Of a stretch of DNA of 64,000 nucleotides, positions 11,362 to 23,835 are shown piece by piece (within the stretch, counting starts at the first letter, position 1; each line of letters starts with the position of its first letter). Both the position numbers and the translations under genes were made by a program. Origin of the DNA: Tetrastigma voinierianum. Lineage: Eukaryota > Streptophyta > Magnoliopsida > Vitales > Vitaceae. The notes under the pieces were generated by a model, which had not been told where the DNA came from, did no database searches, and worked only from the letters and a program-made list of their open reading frames with translations. Location of the stretch: assembly GCA_016808115.1 (NCBI GenBank), contig JAEQBH010000999.1:186001-250000 (forward strand), in the 5' to 3' direction.

Positions 11362-14262
11362 AACACCCATCTACATCCAATTGTCTTCATTCCTTTAGGT
11401 AGTGAAACAAGTTCTCAAGTAGCATTTTTTTGTAGAGCTTTCATCTCTTCATTCATTGCCATTGTCCATTTAGGGTCTTCCAAAGCTTCTTGTACACTAC
11501 TAGGAATAAATATAATAGATAATTGATTAACACTAAGTGCATAAGATTCAGACAACCTATGAGTTGATATATAGTTACTAATTGGGTATTTTGTATTGGC
11601 TTTGAGATCGTGTTCGCACTGCTTCTTGGAACCTCTATTTGGACCAGGATATCTAAGATCTCGTACTTTATGCAAAATAGGTAGGGGCATTAGACTCATT
11701 AGACAATGGATTTGAACATTTCGAGGAGGGAATATTCCTGCCATCTTTCGGTTAATGGTACAAACATAAGTAACTCTAATACCTTGATGGTGCTTCAGAT
11801 CTGTCCAAAAAATTAGAGCGATCACACTCACTTTCAACCATGTTATCCCACCCTTGTTGGACCTCATTTCCAATACTGCTTTGATGCTTTTCACACCCGT
11901 CCTACACTTGTTTTCCAGTACTGCTTCGAAGCTTTTCAACTATATCTTCTAGTTCTATAAATCCACTTCCTCTTTTTTCATACTCATTGCTATTGAACAT
12001 TCCCTTCACTAGAATTCTCCCTCGAGGGTTCTAAAGGCTCCCTCGTATACTATGGCCTTAATTCATGAAGGAAGCATCCAAAGTCACATGTACTCCGAAG
12101 CCAGGATCATAACACCTTCTAACCTTTTTGAAGTTCTGAATGTCCAATGAAAACACAACGTTTCGCACATGGATCAAGCTTAGTTCATAAACTTTTTGGA
12201 ATGCGGGCATAAACGGTACACCCAAAGACTCGTGGTTCAAGATTAGAAAGATGGGGAACTGAAAGTAACGATTGCATTTTTTGTTGGGGAGTTTGAAAAT
12301 CTATCACTCGTGAAGGAGTTCCATTAATGATATAAGCTGCAGATTTTATTGCTTCTCCCCAATAAAACCGAGGCATGTTCATACCAAAAAGTGAAGTAAT
12401 TTAATCATCTCTGTGTTACCTATTTTTTCTCTCAGCAAGTTCGCTTTGTCAGGGGTGTAAGTGCAGGAGGTTTGATGACTAATTCCATGAATATTCATAA
12501 AATTTTCAAGAGAAGATTCATATACTAATACCCATTAACGGAGTACACGAATCTGTTTTTGGTATTGAGTTCTTACCATTTTAGAAACCTTGAAAGTATG
12601 AGGCACAACTTCACTTTTCTTATTAATAAAGACACCCAAATCATTCTTGTACATTCATCAATGAATGTTATAAAATAACGGGCTTTCGAAAGAGATGGAA
12701 TTTTTGTCAAACCCTAAACATCAAAGTGAATCACCACAAAAGGTTCTAAACTTTTATTCAAACTTGGTAAATAAGATGTCCGATGGCTCTTAACTATCTC
12801 ACAAATGTCACAATGAAAGCCGAAATCATTTAGAGTTGAAAAAAGGTGTGGTTGTAATTTTTTAAGATAACCAAATGAAAGGTTTCCTAATCTATGATGC
12901 TATAACCAAACATTCTCCCGTGTCTTGTCTTCATTGGTAGCTTGATTTTCTTGAATGATATTTTGTTCCTCAATTCTTGTAAATTTAAGTAAAAAGAGTT
13001 TGGCCTCGCTTAACACCATAACCAAGAATTTTCCGAGTTAGGATGTCTTGAAATACACAAAAGGTAGGCCAAAAGTTATAGTGCAAGAAAGTCTAAGGTA
13101 ATTTATTGACAGATAAAAGGTTATATTCAAGAGATGGGACTACAAGAATAGTAGCCACAATGTAAGATATCAAGGTAAGAGACCCTTCCCCAATAATATG
13201 AGAAGTACTACTATTCGCAGTGGAAATGACAGATTGAGAAGAGGGAAGTAACGACTCTAATATGCCAGAATCTCTAGTCATATGATCAGATGCATCTGTA
13301 TCAATAATCCACATTCTATTCTTAGAAGTTACAGAAAATAAATATGCTTTGTCAATAATACCTGGGTGGGCAACGTTTGCTTTGGGCAGTGAATGTTCTT
13401 CCTTTGTGGCAGTCACCATAGCCTTCCCAGTTAATTTCTTACGAGGTTTCTTTGAGAAATCCTACCATTTTGGATAACCAATGATTTCATAGCAGCGTTG
13501 TTTTGAATGACCTTTTTCTTCGCAGTGGCTGCACACTAGGTTATTAACCTTGCTAGATGATAGATTGCCCCCGGTTTTCGAAGATCCTTGTTGATTTTGG
13601 CTGTCAGCATGGTGAAGTTCTCATAAATTGAATGAGAGCTACCCATTGTTTGTCTCTGCTGGTATTCCCTTCTAACATAAGCATACATGTTTTCTAAATC
13701 AAGCTTTGGATCTTACATAATATTTCTCCACGAACTTGATCGCACCCGAGTCAAGTCCACTAAGAAAAATGTGAACTCGAAGCCTAGCCATTGCAGAATG
13801 CAGCTGTAACACCCCTTGAATTGTTCCTTCTTGAAAGGTAGTCCTATGATCAATTTCCTAGAAAATGGCAATTAATTCACTGTAATACGTCGACAACAGT
13901 CGCCTATTTTGTTTAGTAGAGACAGATCTCTAATTCAACTCAAAAATACAAGTTCTATTGGTTCCTTCATAGAAAGTCTTCGATACAGCCTCCCATATGT
14001 CTTTGGCTATAGGGAGCCGAATGAATCTTTGCATCAATGTTGGACTCATTGAATCAATAAGCCAACTCTTGACTTTTTGGTTTTCCGTAAGCCAGGATCC
14101 AAGATTTGGATCTCCAAGTGCTGGTTTCTTTTGTTTTTCCAGTAAGATCATTATGCTGCGAGCACCAATCCGCATCTCCATGAGTTGAGACCATAATGAG
14201 TAGTTGGTCTCATCCAAAATGGTTCTAGTTGGAAATGGCGAGTTTGTCATGATGAACAACAA
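11362..14262 (-). pseudogene. copia gag-protease-integrase and start of RT
   Basis: Reading the minus strand from 14,262, gag opens with LDETNYSLWSQLMEMRIGA. A zinc knuckle CSHCEEKGHSKQRC follows (13,492-13,533), then protease WIIDTDASDHMT (13,279-13,312), in which the catalytic DTG has become DTD. The integrase zinc-binding region HRLGNLSFGYLKKL (about 12,855-12,900) and integrase text such as FITFIDECTRMIWVFLINKK come next. The integrase C-terminal region is at 12,185-12,382 and the RT start, VQEALEDPKWTMAMNEEMKA, near 11,430-11,500. The last words before the break are LVSLPKGMKTIGCRWVF, with a stop where tryptophan is expected just upstream. Many frameshifts and stops make it a pseudogene. 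Confidence 0.93.
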
Positions 14263-14363
14263 CTTGTGGTGCTGGTGTTAGAATAATATCTGATGATTCG
14301 TCTGTGGGAGCCACCATAAATTCACTATAGAGGTTTGTTAAAACAGATTCTGTCGGTGATGAT

Positions 14364-14383
14364 CCTGATCTGATACCGTGTCA
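14364..14383 (-). other. copia primer-binding site (initiator Met tRNA type)
   Basis: On the minus strand the sequence just inside the 5' LTR contains GGTATCAGATCAGG, close to the TGGTATCAGAGC core that pairs with initiator methionine tRNA in most plant copia elements. Confidence 0.6.
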
Positions 14384-14389
14384 GACGGA

Positions 14390-14589
14390 TGTTTCAATAC
14401 AAAAAATAATTCTATTATATCCTTCTCCAAATCAAAGACAATATACAAAGATGATTACATCCTAAAAAAGGAATAAACAAATTATTTCTATACCTAGATA
14501 CAAGATTTGTCAGTTAACAAATTCCTATAAGTAATTACAGAATCAAATCAATAATTGACAACTAATACTAAAACGACTCATAATTGACA
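14390..14589 (-). repeat. copia 5' LTR
   Basis: 200 bases, starting TGTCAATTATGAGTCG and ending near TATTGAAACA in element sense, as usual for TG...CA LTRs. It matches the copy at 4,222-4,443 apart from indels. Confidence 0.87.
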
Positions 14590-16315
14590 GCCCAGGCAAA
14601 CAAACCACGCCTTTAACTTTAATCAAAAAATAAAATAATAATTTGAATCGCTTGATTCATCTGCACTGATCAATTCAATCACTGATTTGGCCAATTCAAT
14701 CGCTAATTCGATCAATTCAATCACCAATTTAATCGATTCAAAGAAAAAAAAATATTTTTCCTTATGACAACGAAACAGTCAATTACTCTCGTGCTTAAGA
14801 ATAACTTATTTCATTGGGTTCTTGAAAACATGAAAACATATATGAATCAAACTTTTGAATTCTTTGGATTAAGATCCACATTGTTGTCTCTCAATAACAA
14901 AGAAATATAATTTTTTTTCCTGTTTAATGATATTATTGTGTAGTTATAACATTTAATCTTTTATTCCTTAGTTGAACTATAAATAAATAAATAAAATATT
15001 GAAATTATAAAAACAAAAGGAATATAGATGTGGCACTTTTATAATCCATAGATTTATAAATTTGAAATGTGACTTAGCCTTGAAACAGAAATAGGATATC
15101 TGTCGTTTTCCAATCCATTAAAGAGAATTATGTCCAAAGAAAAATCATTACAAGACAAACTCATCCATCCGATTTGAAAATAAATACAAAAAATAAGAAA
15201 GTATACAAATCTGAAAACTACTTATCAATTGAGTACATTTTGAAAAACTCTCGTTAAAAGCATTCTTAAGAATAGTTTTTAATTGCTTTAAGAATAAAAA
15301 TTAAATAAGCAATGTTCATCATAATTTAACCTATGCAGAAAAAAACGCCTACTCGTTGCACATTGTAATTAAAGTATTTAGCGGTTAAAAAAGCAATAAC
15401 TTTTTTACTTACTCAGTGAAAATTTATATTATTTAAATTAGTTTTTAGAATGCTTTGTAAAATATCTAAAAGTACTTCAAATTAATTCTAAAACTCCACC
15501 TTATAACCTTGTCACAAAAAAAAACTTATTTTTAAAGTAATTTGATTAAAAAATTCAATAAAAATATCAAATATAAATTATCATTTTTTTAATGAATTTT
15601 GTTAATGAAGAATTGTAGAGAAATTACAGTATCATATGTATAATTAGCATGACCCATGACTCTTCACCAAATATTATCGGGTTCAAAACTACAATTATGC
15701 ATACATGGCTTTCAACCAATTCGTCCCAATTTTACTTCTCTATGAGTTCAAGTCTATCATATATAAACCTTCCATTCACTTTTTGAACGGTGTGGGAAAC
15801 TATATACATTAATAATTTATAATCTATAGATTTAAAAGTTGCAACAAATGACTTAGACACCTTGTAACAAAATAGGAAATCCCTCCCTCCTATTCTTAAG
15901 AAAGAATTATAGCCAAAGAAAAGAAAAATAAAGCATATTAAACTAAACAAACAAAATAAATTAAGAAGTTGAGATCAATGATGATGATCATTTTGATCTT
16001 CAATGTGCACTCATGAAATTAATTACATCACCTCAAGAACTAATAATAAAATAGAGAAGAAAATATACAAATTTGAGAATCACAATAAATATAGATGAAA
16101 AATTAAAAGTAGGAACATAAAAGAAATTAAAAACAAACATACTTAAGAACAAGCATCCCTTAAACATGGCCTTCATCTCAGATTGTGACAATAAGGGTGG
16201 CAAATTCCAAAACATGTAATCAAGGCCTAATTTTCTTGCAGAAATAAAAAAAAAAAAAAAGTTTTCTTTTTTAGCATTATTGTTCCAAGAAGCTTTCTTT
16301 AAGCTTAAATAAGTG
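14590..16315. other. Non-coding AT-rich DNA downstream of the NLR
   Basis: I see no gene. 14,645-14,740 holds short repeats of ATTCAATCR. About 15,040-15,190 and 15,810-15,960 are diverged direct copies of one segment (shared AATCTATAGATTTA-like, GACTTAG, AATAGGA and TTATRKCCAAAGAAAA words), an old local duplication at the 3' end of the resistance gene. Confidence 0.5.
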
Positions 16316-19017
16316 TTAGCACATTATTTTATGAGTTTGGTCCCAATCTTCCCCTATGGCTCTCAAGCTTTTAATTGATTCCCAACATGATGACCCTTCC
16401 AACGAAAGTTTCTCAAGTGTTGTCAGTTGTAACAATCCATGAGGAAGCTTTTTCATTTTATAACAAACATGAATTTTCATGGTTTTCAGACTATTCATTG
16501 CTCCTTTCTAATACCATTCCTAATTCAAGCCAATCCATACAATTCTAACCTTTCAAGTCGAAGGAACCCTCCCAAAGAACATACCATTTTTTTCCCGACA
16601 TATGCATCATAGCATAAATACAAGAATTCAACAGAATGCATTTGAAAACTCCTCTAGGACTCATCATTGATCATCTCAACTTGCACTGCATCTCAAGTCC
16701 GAGGAGATCTGAGGGTAGAGTTCAATTTGCTCCGTACTCTCAAGCAACCTCCAGTGACAAGTCATATAGGTAGACATGGTGTGAGAGAGGCAAATGTTTC
16801 CTAGAAGTAATGTCTTCTTATTCTCGCCTAATTTGTAAATGACAAAATTCATGACCGAAGAGAAGCTTAATTTAGCAATAGACTCAAACAACTCTATCTT
16901 CAACACGGCGTAACATTTTACCTACTGCCAAGCTCCTAAGCTGGGTCATTTTTCCTAAGCCATCCCCTTCTAACTACCATCCTTAAAACTTACAAAGCTT
17001 TGAAGGTCAGAGTTGCTCCACACCCAAATTAACTATTCACATGCTTGTTTATTCGGGATTGGCTTGAAACCCCGCATCCCCAACAATGCATGTTCCTAAT
17101 TTCTTCAATTTCCAAATTGAACATGGTATATTGCAACCATTCCATCCCTAAGTCAAAACTCTACAAATTAACTAGTTCACAATGATCATGGAAGTTCTGA
17201 TATTACATTTCCTTTATGCACAAGACTTAGGAATGAGTCTCCTATTTCCTAAGTGGAAGGATGTAATCACCATATCTCGTCTTCAAGCTCAAAACCTTAA
17301 GTGGGGCTTTTAATATGTCGGCTGCAAATATCCCCAATGTTCACCCACATACTTCCACTAAATGAAATCAAAGATCTCGCTTTGAATTATGCAAGACGAG
17401 AAATGTCATTGCTGGATGGATTTTGATGAATAACAAGCCGAGGAATAATAATATGAAATGAAACTGGGCTGTTTTCTCACATCTTAAAAGTCTTGCATCC
17501 TCGACTGGAATGTTAAGCCCTTACAGATCATGCATGCGACAAGATCGTCACTACTCCATCTACCCTTCGCTCACCACTTGAATCAAACTTATCATCAACC
17601 TGCTCAGTAGTCCTCGATTCTAAATATCTTTGAGCTTTTCTTTCCCTTCTTTGTATAAAGCCTTCAAATTAACCCAATCTAATCAACTTACTTGCGTCAA
17701 TATTAGAGTCTTCCGGGAAGATCCCACAATAAGGAAACAAGACTTCAAGTAATATGGCAAGTGATCATTATAACTTAAAGCAAGAATACCCATGCATGAC
17801 TTAGGGCCTTGATCCAGATGCCAATCTATACTTGCAAGGACTTTCTCCCAAGATGCCTTTGTCTTCTCTTTTGTCGATAGCAAGCCTCCTAACACCATAA
17901 TAGCAAGAGGCAAACCTTTGCATTTTCTCACACTCTTCCAAGTTCCTTAACTCGCTAGTTAGAGCATGAGTCATAAAGACTAGTCCTCCCTTGAAGAGCT
18001 TTCGAGAAAGACTCTCGCCAACCTTTAAATTTCATTCATAAAAGTAGTTCTGGTGATAAATGCTCGTGGAAGTGGCACGTAGAGCAATCCCTTTACGCCG
18101 CCGCGGATAAATACTTTGCTCCCGCTTCAACCCCTCCCGAAAATACGAACACAAGCGACTCCAAACGTCACTGCTCCATACATCATCCATGACTACTAAG
18201 TACTCTTCTCCCTCCTCTATCCCCTCAGGTATTTACAGCTCACGCCGGTTTCTTCCTATGCCTTTTAATTCATTGTTTTTATGAGGTATAACATGATGGG
18301 CAATATCAAGCAAAATTTCTCTTGCTTTGAATTCTTGAGACACGTAAACCCAAGCTTTACAATCAAAGTGTCCCTGGACATCCCTTTGATTATAAACGTT
18401 TCGCAAGAGTGGTTCGCCTGTGTGCCTCCCATCCCTACTATGGAAACAATCGATCTCGTCTCTTTCGTCTCATCGCATCCGCTTTCCAACTCGCCGGAGC
18501 AAGCATCTTCAATCCCCAGCCAAACATCTTTCCTCTCAACAAACCGAGGGTCGCTTCTCATTGTGCTCACAACACGATCAATGATCAAAAGAGCGGATGA
18601 GCCTGAAGACACTTCAAGACCAGCATTTTGACCGTTAGCTATAATCGCTCTAATTTATCCGGATGAGCCCTTTCACACGACCGCTAAGCTCGGATGAAGG
18701 GAAACTTGTCGATGAATCCTACGCGTGAAGTGTAGGCACTTAGAACTCGAGGGTGTCGAGCTCCGCTCCTGATCTAATGCTGGAGGATGAATTCATCGAT
18801 GACATCTTCAAAGATCATGGATTGCGTTTAACTCCATTCATCCACACCTTGATTCTTCTATCGTATATGCGCCTTTGGAATGTGATCCCCGGCAGCGAGT
18901 CAGATCCACTGGGCCCCGCTAAGGCAAAGAATCCTATCCGCCCTTCTACTCCCCCAAATATTGTGCTTCCCGTAAATGGAAGGCTCCAACTCTCTTACAA
19001 GACACTCGCTTCGCCAT
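16316..19017 (-). pseudogene. CC-NB-LRR disease-resistance gene (RPP13/RPM1-like), broken
   Basis: NLR proteins are intracellular receptors that detect pathogen effectors; the NB-ARC domain acts as an ATP-driven switch. Reading from an ATG at 19,017: remnants of an Rx-type N-terminal coiled coil, then IVSIVGMGG of the P-loop (18,398-18,440, knocked out of frame by a small insertion), then a region like AWVYVSQEFKAREIL. Next are kinase-2 YLVVMDDVW (about 18,176-18,205), GLPLA in KCKGLPLAIMVLGGLLS (near 17,915), LSYNDHLPYYLKSCF, MHDL followed at once by a stop (17,524-17,535), and leucine-rich text ending LPHGLLQLTTLEKLSLEG (about 16,380-16,440). The stop at 16,316 matches a normal NLR end. At least half a dozen frameshifts and stops separate these motifs, so no full-length protein can be made. 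Total length fits a single-exon CNL of about 900 residues. Confidence 0.92.
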
Positions 19018-19555
19018 TTCCTTTAGCTACTCATGTTGGGGAAATAAACAAAAACTAAAGGCCTGATCTCCCCACTCTGTTTGGTCGAAAAATTCTTTAT
19101 TTATAGCCACACAAAGGAGAGAGGTCCTAAGGTGCTACTTTCTTCTGAATGTAATAGTATTATTGTACATTAAGTGGGAAAATGTAACAGTGTTAATATT
19201 GTAATCCACTTGCCATGTGCTATGCATGTTACCTTAATGCCAATTTGTATTGTAAATAAATGCAGCATTGCACATGTTTTTCTTTTTTTTTTTCTTTTGA
19301 CACTTAATGATGCACACGTGTAACATGGCTTAAGATAGGGGGTTCGACCTATCAAAAAAAAAATAAAAATAGGGGGTTCAATATTTGTGGTCTTCATAAT
19401 TTAAATGATATTTGATTATTTATTTATTCATTCATAAATATGAATCAACAAGTAAGCAAAATGTGAATAAAATTATATTTGATGGAATCGGACTCTATGG
19501 AAGCAATAAGTGTTTTCGATGTTTGGTGATGTGCCCCGGTTGCTTTTGAAGAAGC

Positions 19556-19632
<77 letters not shown>

Positions 19633-20383
19633 CCATGTCTGATCACCTGCTTTTTAATTCACGTTAATTTAGAAAATATGGCTGCCTTAAGAACCCTACT
19701 CTAAAATACGTTTTGGGCTCTTTTCTTTATGAGAATATTATATAGAATTTTAAATAATTGCTCTAAATGCTCATAAATCAAAACAAGATAAAAGACTGTG
19801 TGTACCTTTTAAATTTTGTTCCGAAAACTGATTTTTTTAAAGAAAACCCATTTTTATAAAAGAAATTATTAAAGATCAGTTCGTTTTCAAGAAGATATCT
19901 CTTCAAACATTTTGTAAGAATTATTTTTATTTTTAAGAAAATAAAATATAGTTTCTTAAAAATAAATCCTCCTTTTATTCTTTAATTTATTTTGTCATTT
20001 AAAAAATAATCATTTTCATAACAAATTCTTATGTTTTAGTGTAATAATAATAACAATAATAATACAATAGTAATAATAATTAAGTCCATTCATTATGTTA
20101 TAGCTCAATGATGCTCTAATTCTATAAAGATATTTTGCCTCTTTTTTTTTTTATTCATGTATTACTAGTTTAAATCAATAAAATTATTCTTCTTTAAAAA
20201 TAATAATAATAATAATAAATCTTTAAAATTTGTTTACTTTAGTACACAACATTATTTTACTTAGATATAGGTTTTTGATAACAATCATCAATACATCCTT
20301 AACTCTTCAACTTTTTCTTGGACCATTTTGGGTTTTTAATATTAGGGGCAGGAATTGACTAGAGCCTGCATAAAGATAGATTC
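19018..20383. other. AT-rich spacer upstream of the NLR
   Basis: No gene. 19,140-19,420 and 19,680-20,340 are AT-rich with short A or T runs and TAA microsatellites (20,040-20,080, 20,198-20,218). A promoter for the NLR would lie here but I cannot point to convincing elements. Confidence 0.5.
19558..19629. repeat. (TA)n microsatellite
   Basis: About 36 uninterrupted TA units. Reading frames of alternating Ile-Tyr through it are artefacts. Confidence 0.97.
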
Positions 20384-21500
20384 CCTTTTAAGCATTAAAC
20401 TTGATCGTGCATAGACATGTAACATTACCAAAGCTTATGTCCTATTATAATATCATTTTATAATTGTTTAAGTAGCATAACTTTCCTTATCACTTCTTAT
20501 TTTTATAGAAAAGAAATTAAATACGAATCATTTATGAATGAATTGATTACGTCAAACATCCAAAAATTGATCATGGATGATTTGATCATGTTAAACGCTT
20601 AAATGATAAATTCCTTTTAAGCATTAAACTTGATCAAGTAGACATGTCACAATATCAAAGCTATCTCCTATTAAGATATTATTTTATAATTGTTTAAGTA
20701 GCATAACTTTCCATATCACATTTTAATTAAGTATGAATTAAAAGAAATTTATTGATTCGGATTAGCAATACAATTGATAGAAACACAAAATCAAGAGTAT
20801 CAAAAACTTTAGAGAATAACACAACATTCATGTTAATAGTAAAAAGAATCGGTTCAAGGTCTACACATTTGATAATCCAACAATGTATGAAATACCTATG
20901 ATTCCAGCATACTGACAAACAGAATTTGATTTGATAATTCTATCTGATCTAACTTTGACATCTGAACTACCGACGCAAAAACTACAAAGATGCAAAGCGT
21001 CGGCAACACAACTACCCACTACAACAAGTCAACAACAAAACACGTTACAACAGGTCAACAACAAAACACACTCAACATATCAATGACAAAACATGTCGCA
21101 ACAGAAAAAATAAAGTCAAACCCAGATGAATGTGAAAGAAAACCACTTTATTGAAAAAAAACTCATACATGAGAAAATAAAACAAAGGAATGTGTGATTT
21201 TTTTGCCAAGAATGGCCAAAAAATCACTTTTCCTCTTTAGTAAATAAGGGTTTGAATGAGAGAATAGAAAAAAGGACGGCTAGGATTTCGAAAGAGAGGG
21301 ACCCACTTGAGCTAAGTCTTATTAGTATGTCAACCATTCTTAAAATTGGATTATGGAAGATTTGATCACTACATTAAATCTCCTTTAAGCATTAGACTTG
21401 ATCGTGCATAGACATGTGACACTATCAAAGCTTACCTCCTATTAAAATATGTTTTATAATTATTTCAGAGTATAACTTTCATATCAATGATTCATTTTTT
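20384..21500. repeat. Triplicated ~110 base repeat
   Basis: Three diverged direct copies start near 20,384, 20,611 and 21,384. Each contains TTTAAGCATTARACTTGATC, then AGACATGTRACA, CCTATTAARATAT, TTTTATAATTRTTT and ATAACTTTCMTATCA. Copies 1 and 3 continue with AGAAAAGAAATTAA. A companion word ATGGAWGATTTGATCA precedes copies 2 and 3. The unit has no coding potential and I do not recognise the family. Confidence 0.8.
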
Positions 21501-22609
21501 AGAGAAAAGAAATTAAGGGGATGCTTTGTTGAGCTTATGGGGTGAAGCTGTTGGATAATTTACCCCTAATCGGTTCTTGTAGATTGCATGGTAAAGATAT
21601 CTAATCACTGATAATCGATTAGGATTAAATAAATCTTGATCGAAAAAAAACTACAAATCGTAGAACTAACTAGCTCTTGATGGGTCCATCAAGCCTAATT
21701 CATATGGTAGAGCGTTCAACGTTTAATAAATGAAGGATATAGGAAGGGAAGGGGTCATGGGTTCTAGTATCAGTCAGAATAGCTTACTACATCGTAACTA
21801 AAGTATCGCTATCAAAATAGTTTATTAAAAAGTTATAATTGTATTTTTGTAATCCACTTCTATTAAAATATTCAAATTTTTATTTTTATCCTTCTACTTA
21901 TTTATTTAAATCTTTTAATAAATTGCTATATGGATGTAAAAATATTTGATGAGAAAATACATGCTATGAAGAAATAATTTTTGAGATAATATAAATATAA
22001 TTTTCTTTTATACATTTATTTTAATAATCTATAACTTTAAATTTTGAGATAATACACTGGATTTGATGTTATTATAAAATAAATATTTTATTCAATAATT
22101 TTATCTTTTCATTGAAATTTTATTCTACTATTTTATATATAGAAAAATATTTTAATAACAAAATTTTTTTTTTAATTTATTTGTGATGACTATAAGTCAA
22201 CATTCATTTTTAATTTGATACAAATATGTAAATATTATTTTTAGTTATTTTATATGATAAAATTATAAATAAGAAACCTAAATTCTAGCCTCATTTTTTT
22301 TAAACTTTTTTTCTACTAGTCTCTTTTCTTTTTAAGTAAAAATGGGTGATTTTTTTGTCATTCTTGAATCGAAACGACCTCTCTACACTTCTTTCCATCA
22401 TTTTCTTCTTCAATAAATGCTATTCCACAAGATATAGTTTCCATTGCTTTTCGTTGCTTTAGTCGCCGTCTTAATGCTGACACATGGCTGCCGTTTTGCC
22501 TCTCGTACGACGTTTCGATTGTCGCCGTGGTTCAACATTTATTTATGTTAGAGCAATTCAAATGAGCAAAATATATCTAATTAGTGACAAGAAATCAAAT
22601 CAATAGTCA
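21501..22609. other. AT-rich stretch without recognisable gene
   Basis: Nothing coding is supported. The block is rich in A and T runs; 22,380-22,530 is less AT-rich (words such as GTCGCCGTCTTAATG) and could be an exon relic, but no protein family is recognisable. Confidence 0.45.
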
Positions 22610-22810
22610 TCAATATGCTATAGAACTTGAATCAAATGTATTCTAGTCATAATATTAATATCAAATGTATAAGCTTTGAGTCAATTCAATATGCTATTAA
22701 TCTTGATGTTGTTTCATCCTCTATGGTTTTTAACGATTTTGATTCAATGTTTCCATCGATGTACATCTAGTTTGAATCAATAAATTTGTTTTTCTCTTCA
22801 TAAAATATAA
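22610..22810. repeat. Segment duplicated at 26,035-26,220
   Basis: Both copies share TATGCTRTAGAACT, ATGTATTCTAGTCAT, GTTTCCATCGA and AGTTTGAATCWATAAA in the same order and orientation, about 3.4 kb apart. The tail TTTRAATCAATAAAATTATTC also occurs near 20,170. Origin unknown; it may be part of an old transposon family. Confidence 0.7.
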
Positions 22811-22976
22811 TAAAATTATTACTCAAAATAAACTCTACTCCGTGTTTAATAAACTCTATTTTTATTTTTTAATTTTATTTTTAGTTATTTCATGGTTGTA
22901 TTGCTTCAGTTCTAATGATTTATATTTGTATTGATATTTTCTAAAAAAATTGCAACTACATATTTTAGTGGATTCT

Positions 22977-23345
22977 TTAATATCCACAACGGGAAGGATT
23001 TCAAACCTTATAGAGGGAACTAAATATCATTTAGATTGTTATTTTAGACGCCTTATACAACCAAAAGGATACAAAGAAGTGTTCAATAGATACACTCATC
23101 TTTAAGAAGTTGCATTGAATAGAGCTTTAGAGTTTAGAAAGCACAATGAAAGATTTTAAGGATAATGTCTTCATTTAAATTTGATACACAGAGATAACAC
23201 AGTTACTACTATAGCATTCCACAATTACATTCGAAGAAGTGCGTCTATAGATCCAACGTTTTAGAAGTATAATTCAAATTCATACTCAGTTAGAAGATGA
23301 GTATTATGATAATGAAGATTTTCAAGATTCGAACTCGCACGTCAC
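22977..23345 (+). pseudogene. PIF/Harbinger (ALP1-like) transposase, C-terminal relic
   Basis: Forward-strand frames read ISNLIEGTKYHLDCYFRR, then PKGYKEVFNRYTHL with a stop, a degraded stretch resembling the conserved NVIERALGVLKARF region, SSFKFDTQ, and finally IAFHNYIRRSASIDPTF. The order (YRGTRYHL-like, FN..HS.LRN-like, IERxFGVLK-like, HNYIR) is that of the DDE nuclease end of PIF/Harbinger transposases and the plant ALP1-like genes derived from them. In active elements this nuclease cuts at the transposon ends in the nucleus. Here only ~120 residues remain, with several stops and shifts. I found no terminal repeats, so I cannot bound the element. Confidence 0.75.
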
Positions 23346-23359
23346 GCTCCTAGCTTCTT

Positions 23360-23483
23360 TCAAAATTTCTTTGAAAACAATGCATTCTGGGGCATAGTTT
23401 TGGTTCTTTGTTTTTAAAATTGTTTTATATATTCTCAAAAAACAAGGAAAATATGAAAACCAAGAAAATGTGTTTGGTTTCTA

Positions 23484-23514
<31 letters not shown>

Positions 23515-23650
23515 TTTGTTATGAGAAACACAAAAAAAATACTAAATTCAAATAATAAGAAGAGTTTTTAGAAAACACTAAAATGGTGTTTTCAGTGTTT
23601 TCAAAAATTGTTCTCAAAAACAGTTTTTAAAAAACATAACCCAAACAGTC
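23360..23650. repeat. T/A-run rich block, likely inserted repeat
   Basis: A block of long T and A runs with TTTTCAAAAATTGTTCTC and GTTTTTAAAAAACATAACCC. It resembles 3,240-3,797 and sits just before the segment shared with 2,147-2,720, which in that other copy has different upstream DNA. It may be a MITE-like insertion, but clear termini were not found. Confidence 0.4.
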
Positions 23651-23815
23651 CTAGTTTCTACAAGTCCAACCAATGAAAGAAATTTTGAGGAAATGAAATC
23701 AAAAGAAATTCCAATGAATATGGGCATGGGAACTACACTTCACGTTTCTAATTTTACATCACAAGAAATTTTAAAATAATATCATGAAATTTAAAATAAT
23801 AAAATATATTAATGA
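23650..23815. other. Uninterrupted relative of the MITE target
   Basis: ACAAGTCCAACCAATGAAAG to ATAATAAAATATATTAATGA matches 2,147-2,221 joined directly to 2,609-2,720. The junction here reads GGGCATGGGAACTAC, with no insertion, so it represents the pre-insertion state of the MITE site. Confidence 0.75.
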
Positions 23816-23835
23816 TTCAATAATTGGTATGTGAG

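Larger units (their letters stand above)
4222..14589 (-). mobile_element. Ty1/copia retrotransposon, split by a 5.5 kb insertion
   Basis: A degenerate copia element lies on the minus strand, about 4.9 kb long once the foreign insertion at 5,855-11,361 is removed. Its parts are a 5' LTR at 14,390-14,589, a primer-binding site, gag, protease, integrase, reverse transcriptase, RNase H, a polypurine tract and a 3' LTR at 4,222-4,443. The order gag-protease-integrase-RT-RNase H is the defining copia arrangement. Stop codons and frameshifts occur in every domain and the protease motif is mutated, so it is dead. The two reverse transcriptase halves match either side of the insertion, which shows the insertion is younger. 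Confidence 0.92.

Noticed and set aside
18753..19058. 101-residue plus-strand frame
   Set aside because: It is antisense to the coiled-coil part of the NLR pseudogene.
19445..19704. Ile-Tyr repeat frames on both strands
   Set aside because: They are pure translations of the TA microsatellite.
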